DNA from: CALCKU01 sp964607445
GTDB taxonomy: Bacteria > Pseudomonadota > Alphaproteobacteria > Caulobacterales > Maricaulaceae
Direction of reading: 5' to 3'
DNA length: 64,000 nucleotides
NCBI GenBank assembly: GCA_964607445.1
Contig: CAZSKN010000014.1
Span: 1-64,000, forward strand
Positions 34,747-43,450 of the stretch are shown piece after piece. The position numbers were made by a program, and so were the translations under genes. Every line of letters starts with the position of its first letter. Position 1 is the stretch's first letter. Below the pieces are notes generated by a model. It was not told where the DNA came from. It worked only from the letters and a program-made list of their open reading frames with translations, and searched no databases.

Positions 34747-36569
34747 TAAAGCGCCTTCGCGATAGCGGGTGAAACTTTCACTGTTTGCGCGAGTAAAATC
34801 TGGGCAAAACCTTTACCTTGCGCGTCATTACGCAAGCTGGCAGCACCGCCTCCGCCTAATGCGTCATCAATTAAAATATTCATGGCATATGAACCCGGGA
34901 GTAAAAATCGATCTATTACGGCCGCTGGGCGGTCTTTTAGGAAATGGGCATAAGTGGCGCGAATGAAATCCGTATCAAGGGCAGCCCAGATATAGGGAAG
35001 ATATTCGGGCTTGCGGGCTATGATTCCGATATTGGCCTTATTCCCTTTATCTCCGGAACGCCCCCATGCCAGCGAGATGAGCGGCAAAGCCTGTGTTGCA
35101 TTTTGCGGTGGGGGTAAGTCCATGCGGGACGGGGGTATATCGTCATGGTCAGACGGGGTCAGCGCATCGTTAAAGGTTTGCAGGTCACCCTCTATGTCCA
35201 AGGAAATGTTGATATCCTGTTTAGGGGTGAGATATGAATGCAATCTCACAACCGGAGACGGCTTGCTACGAACGCCGGTAAACCCGGAGAGTCCGGGCGG
35301 GGTGGCCAGTCCTATGCCCGCGACTTCCTTTAGAAATAAAGCCGTGCCTTTAATGTCGGCATGTTTGATCGCAAGCTTTAGTACAACCTCATTGGCAGAA
35401 GGAGGGCTATCCGCTTGCGAACGGGGGCCCATTTGCGAACCTGCACCTAGAATTTCCTGACTGGTTTCGCTGATATGGCCTAGCTTATAGTTTTGTAGGG
35501 TCCGGCGTGTACGCGCGAGCGCTGCCTGCGCAAATGTTTCGGCTTTTCGGGCGGCATCAATACCATAAAATGTTGCATAAATTCCGGCCCGGAACCCGTC
35601 TTGATAGGTCAAACAGGTTTTATAATGGCGGGGGGGCGGTCGGCCTTTTGCGGGAGACAGTTTGACCGCATTTACATGCAATTGGCTCAAAGTCACGTCT
35701 GAAAAATCACACATTACATCGGGGAGGATATAGGCTTGCGGATCTCCGATTTCGTATAGCATTTGCTCGCTAACCGTGCCTATGTTTACAAGCCCTTCTG
35801 TCCCTTCGGGTTTGGTCGTGATAAAACTGCCATCGGGAAAAATCTCAGCTATAGGGTAGCCGATATTCGCGATATCTCCGACCGTGTCCCAATCTGTGAA
35901 ATTACCACCCGTGGCTTGTGGCCCGCATTCAAGGATATGGCCGGCCAAGGCGCCGCTGGCGAGTAAATCCCAATCCGTATTTTTCCAGCCAAATTCATAA
36001 ATACAGGCCCCTAGGGTTACAGCACTATCAACACAGCGTCCGGTAATCACAATATCGGCGCCTGCGGCCAGCGCTTTCGCGATTGGGAAGGCGCCAAGAT
36101 ATACATTGATGCTCATGATTTTATCGGATGCAGGGCAGGGGGCTTGCGAGAACATATCGCGCGGACCTTGGCTGGCAATATCATGTTTTGCGGGCAAAAT
36201 ATTGTCACCTGTGATCACGGCGACTTTCAAATTCAGACCGGCATCTGATATGAGCGTGCGTAATCGGGCCGCGCAAGCTTCGGGGTTTACCCCGCCTGCA
36301 TTGGATATGATTTTAACGCCGGATTTTGCAATGTGTTTAAGATGAGGTCGCATGGCGGTTTCTATGAAATCCGTGGCATAGCCTTTGGACGGGTCTTTGG
36401 CTTTGGCTCTGGCCATGATCGACATGGTGATTTCCGCGAGATAATCATAAACAAGGTAATCTAGTGTGCCGTCTTGGAGGAGTTGGGGTGTGGCCATGGC
36501 GCTTTCCCCCCAATACCCACTCGCGCCGCCAATCTTTATGGATGGTACCTCTGGGGTTGTTACGGCCAT
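34746..36569 (-). CDS. atuA: AtuA family protein (acyclic terpene utilisation, DUF1446)
   Basis: 607 residues from the ATG at 36569, with GGGGAA before it; a GTG seven codons upstream is possible. The N-terminal AtuA/DUF1446 domain (about 10-460) shows KIGGASGYWGES, VKIISNAGGVNPEACA and VITGRCVDSAVTLGA. The C-terminal AtuA-like ferredoxin-fold domain (about 500-607) shows AWGRSGDKGNKANIGI. The biochemical role is unknown, but the gene is needed for citronellol and geraniol use in Pseudomonas and marks such clusters. It is the first gene of the minus-strand operon, divergent from the TetR gene. Confidence 0.88.
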   Translation of the reverse strand: MAVTTPEVPSIKIGGASGYWGESAMATPQLLQDGTLDYLVYDYLAEITMSIMARAKAKDPSKGYATDFIETAMRPHLKHIAKSGVKIISNAGGVNPEACAARLRTLISDAGLNLKVAVITGDNILPAKHDIASQGPRDMFSQAPCPASDKIMSINVYLGAFPIAKALAAGADIVITGRCVDSAVTLGACIYEFGWKNTDWDLLASGALAGHILECGPQATGGNFTDWDTVGDIANIGYPIAEIFPDGSFITTKPEGTEGLVNIGTVSEQMLYEIGDPQAYILPDVMCDFSDVTLSQLHVNAVKLSPAKGRPPPRHYKTCLTYQDGFRAGIYATFYGIDAARKAETFAQAALARTRRTLQNYKLGHISETSQEILGAGSQMGPRSQADSPPSANEVVLKLAIKHADIKGTALFLKEVAGIGLATPPGLSGFTGVRSKPSPVVRLHSYLTPKQDINISLDIEGDLQTFNDALTPSDHDDIPPSRMDLPPPQNATQALPLISLAWGRSGDKGNKANIGIIARKPEYLPYIWAALDTDFIRATYAHFLKDRPAAVIDRFLLPGSYAMNILIDDALGGGGAASLRNDAQGKGFAQILLAQTVKVSPAIAKAL

Positions 36570-36739
36570 ATTACCCGTTCCCCATAACACTTATCTCCAG
36601 ATTACCCTTTTCCAAATTGTTTATCTTCATGTCATGGCTTACCCATGCCATTGGCTTGACATTTTTAACAAATTGAATTTTACTCATAAAACGTGAATAA
36701 TCTTCATTTTATAAAAGTCAAGTCTCAGAGAGTTTCGTT
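36570..36739. promoter_or_regulatory. Divergent control region of the atu-like cluster
   Basis: Toward the TetR gene lies a strong sigma70-type promoter: TTGACA (36656-36661), 17 bases, TTTACT (36679-36684). An inverted repeat TTTTA-CTCA-TAAAA (36678-36691) overlaps that -10, and a wider CTTGAC (36655-36660) / GTCAAG (36717-36722) repeat flanks the region. Both are reasonable TetR operator candidates. Confidence 0.5.
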
Positions 36740-37495
36740 TTGTCGTCGTCAACCTTAAACCCTACGCCCGAATCTGTCTCGCCACTGTCGCAGAGAAAGC
36801 CTGAAACCCGGCGCGTGCGGGTTGAGCGTAAAGAAGAGGCCATAATCACAGCGGCGCGGCACATATTTTTTGAAAAGGGATTTGCGAAAACGACTATGGC
36901 GCAAATCGCGCAGAAATCCGGCGTCGCCAACGGGACGGTCTATATTTATTTTGAAAATAAAGAGGCTTTGGCGCTTAAAGTTATTGAGAATTTTTATACG
37001 CGATTGATGCAGAGTGCGCAGCTGGGTGTCGATGATCAGGATACGATCCGGGGCAAGTTGGAATTTTTGGCTAAGAACCATCTCTCGCGCGTGGTCGAGG
37101 AATGGCGAATTTTGGAATTATTACCCATTATGAACAGAACTATAGATTCTTATAGCTCCAGCGATCTTTTTGAATTGAACAAATCCTATGTGACGATTTT
37201 TGATCGTGTCATAAAAGAGGGTCTCCGGGTCGGAGCCTTGCAAATAGATTTGGATTTATGGGTTCTCCGCGATATATTCTTTGGCGCGATGGATTACGGT
37301 GCCAAGACAATGATGCTGAAGTCTCGACGTCGCGATATAGACCAATTTGCTAAAAACCTTGTTGATACGGTGTGTCGACCGACATCCCCGCGCGCTGAGG
37401 ACAATCGGGCGCTGGCCGTAGATCCATTATCCAAATTGGCGGATAGATTTGAGCGCGCGGCGACACAAATCGAAACCGCGCTAAAGGAGAGGTGA
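36740..37495 (+). CDS. TetR family transcriptional regulator
   Basis: 251 residues with TTG as start codon at 36740, preceded by AGAGAG; no other in-frame start lies before the DNA-binding domain. After a flexible 25-residue lead, the HTH domain (about 32-80) reads ITAARHIFFEKGFAKTTMAQIAQKSGVANGTVYIYFENKEAL. The C-terminal ligand domain has no recognisable specificity. Placement between the divergent atuA-like operon and the acyl-CoA dehydrogenase pair suggests that it represses both and responds to an acyl-CoA, as AtuR does. The downstream gene starts at its stop (TGATG). Confidence 0.9.
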   Translation: MSSSTLNPTPESVSPLSQRKPETRRVRVERKEEAIITAARHIFFEKGFAKTTMAQIAQKSGVANGTVYIYFENKEALALKVIENFYTRLMQSAQLGVDDQDTIRGKLEFLAKNHLSRVVEEWRILELLPIMNRTIDSYSSSDLFELNKSYVTIFDRVIKEGLRVGALQIDLDLWVLRDIFFGAMDYGAKTMMLKSRRRDIDQFAKNLVDTVCRPTSPRAEDNRALAVDPLSKLADRFERAATQIETALKER

Positions 37496-38718
37496 TGTCC
37501 AGACAGGCTGACGCGGAGTTAAGTTCAGAGCTTAAAGCGTATAAACGTGATGCTGAGGCGTGGTTTAAAGCCCATACCCCTGGCCCGCAATCATTCATGA
37601 TGCCGCTTACATTTATGGAAGTCGGTACGGATGCGCAATTCGAGTTTTTGCGCAATTGGCAAAACAAGGTGTATAGCGCTGGCTATCTGGGTGCGGCGTG
37701 GCCAAAAGCCTATGGTGGAGGCGGATTAACCCAGGCCCATCAAGACATTGCCACACAGGCGATGCGCCGCAATAATGCGCCGATAATGCTCAATGCTATA
37801 GGGTTGAACTGGACCGGTCCGCTTTTGCTGGATATCGGTTCAGAGGCGCATAAGCGCAAATATATAAAGGGCATATTATCGGCTGAAGATATTTGGTGTC
37901 AGGGTTTCTCCGAACCCGAGAACGGGTCTGATCTCGGGAATGCACAACTACGTGCCGTTCGCGATGGTGACGCGTATATTTTAAATGGATCAAAGATTTG
38001 GACGACCCAAGGTCATTACGGCAAATATATGATCTTATTGGCCCGGACAAATCCGGAGGCGCAGAATAAATATGCCGGGTTAAGTTTTATACTGTCGCCC
38101 ATGCAGGTTCCGGGTATTGAAACGCATAAAATTCGGAAACTCACAGGTGAATATGGATTTACCCAAACCTTTTTCACCGACGCCCGTATTCCGGTGGACG
38201 GTTTGATGGGACAAGAAGGGCAAGGCTGGAAAATCGCCATGCGAACCCTGGAGTACGAACGCGGTGCGCGCGGCGGACAGGCGGGAGGCTATATATTATC
38301 GACGACAAACCCGCTGGAAATTCTGGACTTGGCGCGAAACTCTATGCGGGCCGGAAAGCCTGTGACAGACGATCCTGTGATACGGGAGACATTAGTGGAG
38401 TTTATGATAGAGGCTCAAGCTATTAAAATGTGTACGGCGCGGGCGCAATTGGCCCCGCTCGTATCCGATCGACCTATGGCCTTGCCCCTGATTTCGAAAT
38501 TGATGAGCACGGAATATGCCCGCGAAGTCAATCAATTTGCGATGACCTTACAAGGCGGGCGTGCGGGTTATTATGTCGATGACCCCAATGCGGTAGATAA
38601 TGGCTACTGGCACCGTAGCTATCTGAATGCGTTTTCAGCCACGATAGGCGGGGGAACCTCTCAAATTCAACGTAATATTATCGGAGAGCATGTTTTGGGA
38701 TTGCCCAAAACCCGCTAA
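37495..38718 (+). CDS. Acyl-CoA dehydrogenase, probable catalytic subunit of a heteromeric enzyme
   Basis: 407 residues from the ATG at 37495, overlapping the TetR stop by one base behind AAGGAGAGG. Segments WCQGFSEPENGSDLGNAQL, GSKIWTTQGHYGKY and ATIGGGTSQIQRNIIGEHVLG are typical of FadE-type dehydrogenases. The usual EGT catalytic Glu is Gly, but Glu255 in LEYERG can serve as the base, as in long-chain and isovaleryl enzymes. It lacks the RxxFG FAD segment that the next gene has. That complementarity suggests an alpha2beta2 partner arrangement, as in mycobacterial ChsE1-ChsE2. Confidence 0.86.
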   Translation: MSRQADAELSSELKAYKRDAEAWFKAHTPGPQSFMMPLTFMEVGTDAQFEFLRNWQNKVYSAGYLGAAWPKAYGGGGLTQAHQDIATQAMRRNNAPIMLNAIGLNWTGPLLLDIGSEAHKRKYIKGILSAEDIWCQGFSEPENGSDLGNAQLRAVRDGDAYILNGSKIWTTQGHYGKYMILLARTNPEAQNKYAGLSFILSPMQVPGIETHKIRKLTGEYGFTQTFFTDARIPVDGLMGQEGQGWKIAMRTLEYERGARGGQAGGYILSTTNPLEILDLARNSMRAGKPVTDDPVIRETLVEFMIEAQAIKMCTARAQLAPLVSDRPMALPLISKLMSTEYAREVNQFAMTLQGGRAGYYVDDPNAVDNGYWHRSYLNAFSATIGGGTSQIQRNIIGEHVLGLPKTR

Positions 38719-38744
38719 TCAACCGACGGTTTTCAGGAATATAT

Positions 38745-39890
38745 ATGCAAGATTTTGGACATATGGGCGTCACGGAGCCACAGATTGATCTTTTGACGGT
38801 AGCGCAATCGTTCTGTCGGGAAAAATCTCCCATGGATAAGGTCAGGGCGCTTTTATCCGAAGACCTGGGGTATGATCTGGAGATTTGGCGAGACATTGGC
38901 GCCTTGGGGTGGACGGCTATCGCCATATCTGAAGCTTATGGCGGGGTCGGATTAAGCTTGACCGAAGTTGTCCCTGTGATGGAACAAATGGGTCGCTATA
39001 TGATGTCCACACCTTTTCTATCGACGACCCTTGCCGGACAGGCCTTACACATGGGCGGGACGGAACGCCAGAAACGCTGGCTTTTGCCTAAAATTGCGGC
39101 TGGAGAGGCTGCAAGTCTGGCGCTCTGCGAACTTAACGGAGATTGGAATCTTGCCAATATTTCAGCCACAGCCTCACGGGTGCAGACGCAAAACCCTGAG
39201 GCCCAGACCGCCCGCTATCAGCTCTCGGGTAGGAAAATATTTGTATTGGATGCGATGAGTGCCCATTGGATTATCGCGAGCGTCAGGGTCGGCCAGACCC
39301 CCTGTCTTGTGATTTTAGACCGCGCCAATATTCCGGATACCGCCTTTCGCCGCGAGAAAATCATAGATGAAACCAAGCGCAGTTATGAATTGACACTGGA
39401 CGGTTTAACGATATCCGAAACTGATATTTTGGAGCGGGACAAAACAGCGGCATGCTTTCACCATATTCATCTTGCGGGCAATCTTTTAGGGGCGGCCGAA
39501 CTGACGGGGGGGGCGCAAGCCGTCATAGATTATACACTAGAATATCTCAACACGCGCAAACAATTCGGTAAGCTTATCGGGGCCTATCAGGCGGTTAAAC
39601 ACCCGACTGTTGATGCCTTTGTCGGCTATGAAAAAGCGCGGTCTTTACTCTATGCCGCGGCGATATCTTTTGGCGAGCAAGGCAAGGGCGAAATAGCCAC
39701 TCGCATGGCCAAGGCCCAATCAGATAAAGCCATGTCTTTTGCGGCTGACAGATCTATACAATTTCACGGCGGGTTTGGGTTTACCTATGATTGTGATGCC
39801 CAACTTTATCGTCGTCGTGCAATTTTTAATGCCTCGCAATATGGGGATGCGGCCTATCAGACACAAAAATTAGCTGATTTATGCTTCTAG
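38745..39890 (+). CDS. Acyl-CoA dehydrogenase-like protein, probable partner subunit
   Basis: 381 residues with the ACAD fold: GALGWTAIAISEAYGGVGLS, ALCELNGDW in place of the usual EP/NGSD segment, TRKQFGKLIGAYQAVKH (FAD pyrophosphate Arg) and FHGGFGFTYDCDAQLYRR. Neither catalytic-Glu position is kept: the C-terminal site reads FNASQYGD and the alternative site reads LAGNLLGAAEL. It therefore looks like the cofactor-binding, non-catalytic half of a heteromer with the gene 26 bases upstream. Substrate unknown; size and context suit a branched or bulky acyl-CoA. Confidence 0.82.
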   Translation: MQDFGHMGVTEPQIDLLTVAQSFCREKSPMDKVRALLSEDLGYDLEIWRDIGALGWTAIAISEAYGGVGLSLTEVVPVMEQMGRYMMSTPFLSTTLAGQALHMGGTERQKRWLLPKIAAGEAASLALCELNGDWNLANISATASRVQTQNPEAQTARYQLSGRKIFVLDAMSAHWIIASVRVGQTPCLVILDRANIPDTAFRREKIIDETKRSYELTLDGLTISETDILERDKTAACFHHIHLAGNLLGAAELTGGAQAVIDYTLEYLNTRKQFGKLIGAYQAVKHPTVDAFVGYEKARSLLYAAAISFGEQGKGEIATRMAKAQSDKAMSFAADRSIQFHGGFGFTYDCDAQLYRRRAIFNASQYGDAAYQTQKLADLCF

Positions 39891-39954
39891 AAGTAATGCG
39901 TTAAACAAACCCACAAAACCTGATATAAAATCCGATGTAAAAACCGCGGCGCCT

Positions 39955-40038
39955 TTGCAGCGTTTGGCGCGGTATTTGGAAACGCCCGATGCGCTCGCCC
40001 ACGGGGTAATATTACGACGTCTCAATCCGGTCTTGCCA
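39955..40038 (+). CDS. Gene fragment cut by the assembly gap
   Basis: An open frame runs into the gap and encodes a Lys/Pro-rich lead (KPTKPDIKSDVKTAAP) followed by LQRLARYLETPDALAHGVI. No ATG or GTG is available, so the start is uncertain; TTG at 39955 is given as a placeholder. The family is not recognised. After the gap a frame reading KTFKWPEYSGLRGKVL and ending at the TGA of 40197-40199 may be its C-terminus. The frame relation across the gap cannot be known. Confidence 0.35.
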
Positions 40039-40138
40039 NNNNNNNNNNNNNNNNNNNNNNNNNNNNNNNNNNNNNNNNNNNNNNNNNNNNNNNNNNNNNN
40101 NNNNNNNNNNNNNNNNNNNNNNNNNNNNNNNNNNNNNN
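40039..40138. other. Assembly gap of 100 N
   Basis: Exactly 100 N, so of unknown true length. It interrupts whatever gene lies between the acyl-CoA dehydrogenase pair and the HEAT-like gene, and splits a 329-base stretch (39891-40219) in which no complete gene can be seen. Confidence 0.99.
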
Positions 40139-40219
40139 AAAAACATTTAAGTGGCCCGAATACTCCGGGTTAAGAGGTAAGGTCTTGTCGCCAAGCTGAT
40201 AACCTTATATGCGCGGTAT

Positions 40220-42322
40220 ATGCAGATTTTAAAAGCATATTGGATTCAGGTTTTTGGCGCGGTCTTAGGGTCTTTTTTTTCGGTATCCGCGTCTGCACAA
40301 ATCCCGTTTAATGCCTGTAAAACGGTCGCGCATTGCGTAGATATCGTTAATCGCCATGCGCCGGACAGTTTTGATTATGACGTTTTAAGCCGTGACTTTC
40401 TAAGGTTTGGACGTCAGGGCCGTCTGGCCGTGTTGAACATGGCATCTACGGCTTCGACAGATAAATCTAATTCGTCTGATGTCGTTGCCTTGGAACAGGC
40501 GCGTAGAGGGCTGATGATAATGGCGCGTCAGAGCTTTAATTGGCGCCCAGAAGAACGTGATAGATTAATCGCTCTCTGGCCCGGGGGGGACCCTCAGATA
40601 TTGGGGCAAACGCTTGAAAAGTTACAAAGTGCGACTGTGCGCAACCGCGCGGTTCAAAGCTTGTCTGACCCGCGTCCGGACGTGCGCGCCGTATCACGAT
40701 CCTTAATTGCAGCCGCGCATATTGCAGAGGTAGACGCGCCATTACCGGCGTCACTTATACCGGCATTGGCCACAGGCTTACTGGATATGCCAACACCGGC
40801 CCTTGTTGATCTGGCTGCGACCTTGCCGGCGCCGCAATCTACGACCGTGTTACAGCCTGTGTTGAAATCTGGTGAATTTGAAGCCACCCGACAGGCCTAT
40901 CAAAGACTTTTCGATCAAAGTCCGGAGACGGCTTTTAATAGCTTGGTTGAGACTTTGGTGACTTTGAAAGACACTGATTTCCAAGCGGCCATGGCGATCG
41001 CCGATATGTTGCGCGTCAGACAGACATTGCGCTCAGATGGGTTTTATCTGAATTTTGCCAAAGATATTGCCCTTGATCCCAAAATGAGCGTGATGGGGCG
41101 ACTGGCTGGATTGGATGCATTGATGCGGGCCAAGTCCGCTAAAGGTTTAAGACCGACGGCCTTGAAACACACACCGCTATTTTTTGAAACTCTGAAAGCA
41201 TTTGCAGGCCATTTTAATCTGCAATCTGGATCTGTATTTCCACGCGTTTATCTGGACCGGTTTTCAAACCTATCGCGGACGGATACAGACGCGGTCATTG
41301 TTGAGCGCTGGATATCTGTCTTGGCGCCAGTATTTGCTCTCCGAAAACGCGGCCGTGCCGATTTTATCGCGCGCTTGGGTGATTTTCGCACGCCGCAAGC
41401 TTTAAGCCTGTCCCAAGCCGCGTTTATGGAAGATGCTGATTTTACGGTGAAAAGCGCCGCTATTATAGCTTTGGCGAAACAGGGCCAGCAGGCCTATAGG
41501 ACGCGGATGGATGTTCTGGCGCGCACACATCCCTTAAGCCATATCCGTTTGGCCGCAACATATGGGCTCAGAATTCTTTCCGGATATGAAGATAATCAAC
41601 CGTCTCTCGTGCTGTTTAAATCTATTATGCCACAGGTTTCTGCCCAAATGACCCCAAGTCATAAAGGCCAGATTAAAAACGCAGACGGCGTTAATTTGGG
41701 GACGGTTAATAAGGGTGCGTTATATTGCGAAACACCCCATTTGGATTTTCGCGAGCATTCGCGGGGAATGCCCTATTTCGATTCCGCTATCTATAGCTCT
41801 GGAAAATCCAGTTCAAGATCCAATCTTAAATCAGCGGTAGGCACACGAAACGGTTGGCTGGCCGGATATGTGATATCCCCTCCGGTTGCGAACAAATATG
41901 GCGGGGGCTTGTTTTATTATGATAATAAATCCGGCCAAGGTGTGCCATTGCTCGAACATCCCGTGCAGGCGATCTTGGCTGTGAAACAACAGGCTTTAGG
42001 TCAATATCCGAATGCCTATTGGGCCGTGTCTTATGCCCCGCCATCTTCAGATGACCCTGCCGCTATAGAGAGTTACGCCCCGGCGCGCCTGTACCGGATA
42101 AAGATGGGAGGCCCGCTGCCGCAGGTCGCATTAGCCCTGAGCTTGCCACATATTCCAACACGGTTGGGGCATACGACCGATGGCCGTGTTGTTATGGCAT
42201 TCGCGCGTTCGGCTAAAGACAAATTACGGGTGAATCCGCCGCTTATCATCGATCAGGATGCAAAATGGATGCGGGCTTGTGAGCTGTCATCTCAAGGCTT
42301 GATTCAAGACGGCGTACCTTAA
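40220..42322 (+). CDS. Exported HEAT-repeat-like protein, 700 aa, unknown function
   Basis: A signal peptide (about 1-27, ending SASAQ) precedes a long alpha-helical region (about 60-480) of repeated helix pairs with the feel of HEAT or Armadillo repeats, for example DPRPDVRAVSRSLIAAA, DADFTVKSAAIIALAKQG and HPLSHIRLAATYGLRIL. The last roughly 200 residues change character to beta-rich, Gly/Tyr-rich sequence (GGGLFYYDNKSGQG, ESYAPARLYRIKMGG), like a propeller or lectin-type domain. No family is recognised. Its stop overlaps the mrp start by one base (TAATG), so the two are translated together although one product is exported and the other cytosolic. Confidence 0.75.
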   Translation: MQILKAYWIQVFGAVLGSFFSVSASAQIPFNACKTVAHCVDIVNRHAPDSFDYDVLSRDFLRFGRQGRLAVLNMASTASTDKSNSSDVVALEQARRGLMIMARQSFNWRPEERDRLIALWPGGDPQILGQTLEKLQSATVRNRAVQSLSDPRPDVRAVSRSLIAAAHIAEVDAPLPASLIPALATGLLDMPTPALVDLAATLPAPQSTTVLQPVLKSGEFEATRQAYQRLFDQSPETAFNSLVETLVTLKDTDFQAAMAIADMLRVRQTLRSDGFYLNFAKDIALDPKMSVMGRLAGLDALMRAKSAKGLRPTALKHTPLFFETLKAFAGHFNLQSGSVFPRVYLDRFSNLSRTDTDAVIVERWISVLAPVFALRKRGRADFIARLGDFRTPQALSLSQAAFMEDADFTVKSAAIIALAKQGQQAYRTRMDVLARTHPLSHIRLAATYGLRILSGYEDNQPSLVLFKSIMPQVSAQMTPSHKGQIKNADGVNLGTVNKGALYCETPHLDFREHSRGMPYFDSAIYSSGKSSSRSNLKSAVGTRNGWLAGYVISPPVANKYGGGLFYYDNKSGQGVPLLEHPVQAILAVKQQALGQYPNAYWAVSYAPPSSDDPAAIESYAPARLYRIKMGGPLPQVALALSLPHIPTRLGHTTDGRVVMAFARSAKDKLRVNPPLIIDQDAKWMRACELSSQGLIQDGVP

Positions 42323-43449
42323 TGGCCAAACGTGTTTTATATAGTGAAAGTCGGGCCTTAAAGGCATTATCCGATATTCGGGACCCTAAAACAGGTCGTA
42401 ATATAATAGACGCCGGAATGCTGGCCGATATCGCGTTTAAAGATGGTGTGGTTCGGGCCGTATTGACCATAGATCCCGCGGATGCAGAAATTTACTCGAC
42501 ATTGCAAATGTCGGCCCAGAATGCATTGCAAACCTTAGCTGGCGTTGATGTGGCGCAAGTGATTTTAACCGCGCACACAAAAGGCCCCACTTTAAAGGCG
42601 CCGCCGACAAAAGGTGTGCGTCCCCATCGCGCCAGACGGTCCGAGGGCTATCAGGGTGATAGCCGGGTCACACATATTATTGCGGTCAGTTCGGCCAAGG
42701 GCGGCGTGGGTAAATCGACAATCGCGGTAAATCTGGCCGTAGCTATGGCCAAACGCGGCGTGTCAACGGGTGTGCTGGATGCTGATATTCACGGCCCAAG
42801 CGTGCCCATTCTATTGGGTCTAAAAGGTCAAAGTGCGCAGTCTGTAAAACGCCATGACCGGACACTGATTTCGCCATTTTCGGCTTATGGCGTTAAGGCC
42901 ATGTCAATCGGGTTTCTAACGCAAGATGATGGCCCTATTGTCTGGCGCGGGCCTCTGGTTCAGGGGGCAATTTCGAAAATGCTCTGGGATGTCGACTGGG
43001 GGGAGTTGGAGTATCTGTTTATTGATATGCCGCCCGGTACGGGTGATGCCCAATTGGGGCTCGCACAGGATATTAAACCGGTGGGCGCTATTATCGTGTC
43101 GACGCCTCAAGACCTTGCTTTGGCGGATGCCAGAAAAGGCGTGGCTATGTTTAAAAAAGTCGAGATTGAGGTTTTGGGACTGGTTGAAAATATGGGTATG
43201 TTTATCTGCCCGAGCTGCGGGGACACACATCATATTTTCGGCCAAAACGGCGCCCGCTTGGAAGCCGAGGCTTTAAATATCCCCTTTTTGGGGTCGGCTC
43301 CGTTGGATATGGCAATTAGGCAAAGCGGGGATAAGGGCGAACCGATTTCATTTGGAGCGGCGCCTGCAGGTCAATTTTTTGACGGCTTATCCAAGAAGGT
43401 AGAAACCCTTATGGCTGAGGTCATGGCGGGTAAATCCCGCGCTGAATGA
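42322..43449 (+). CDS. mrp: Mrp/ApbC/NBP35-type P-loop Fe-S cluster carrier
   Basis: 375 residues. An N-terminal MIP18/DUF59-like domain (about 1-85) and a His/Arg linker lead to the ParA-like ATPase: Walker A KGGVGKST (126-133, deviant type with Lys126), LDADIHGPSVP, DMPPGTGDAQL, and CPSCG near residue 296, the cysteines that bridge a 4Fe-4S cluster in the dimer. It delivers Fe-S clusters to apoproteins. Its start is coupled to the secreted HEAT-like protein upstream, an unusual neighbour. Confidence 0.93.
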   Translation: MAKRVLYSESRALKALSDIRDPKTGRNIIDAGMLADIAFKDGVVRAVLTIDPADAEIYSTLQMSAQNALQTLAGVDVAQVILTAHTKGPTLKAPPTKGVRPHRARRSEGYQGDSRVTHIIAVSSAKGGVGKSTIAVNLAVAMAKRGVSTGVLDADIHGPSVPILLGLKGQSAQSVKRHDRTLISPFSAYGVKAMSIGFLTQDDGPIVWRGPLVQGAISKMLWDVDWGELEYLFIDMPPGTGDAQLGLAQDIKPVGAIIVSTPQDLALADARKGVAMFKKVEIEVLGLVENMGMFICPSCGDTHHIFGQNGARLEAEALNIPFLGSAPLDMAIRQSGDKGEPISFGAAPAGQFFDGLSKKVETLMAEVMAGKSRAE

Positions 43450-43450
43450 A

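Noticed and set aside
35011..35460. A 149-codon plus-strand frame opposite atuA
   Set aside because: Lies fully inside the conserved AtuA coding sequence on the other strand.
30286..36569. The carboxylase cluster as leucine (liu) degradation
   Set aside because: No HMG-CoA lyase is present, AtuA is present, and the carboxyltransferase has GLSDY. I kept leucine-type substrates as a possibility to test but not as the call.
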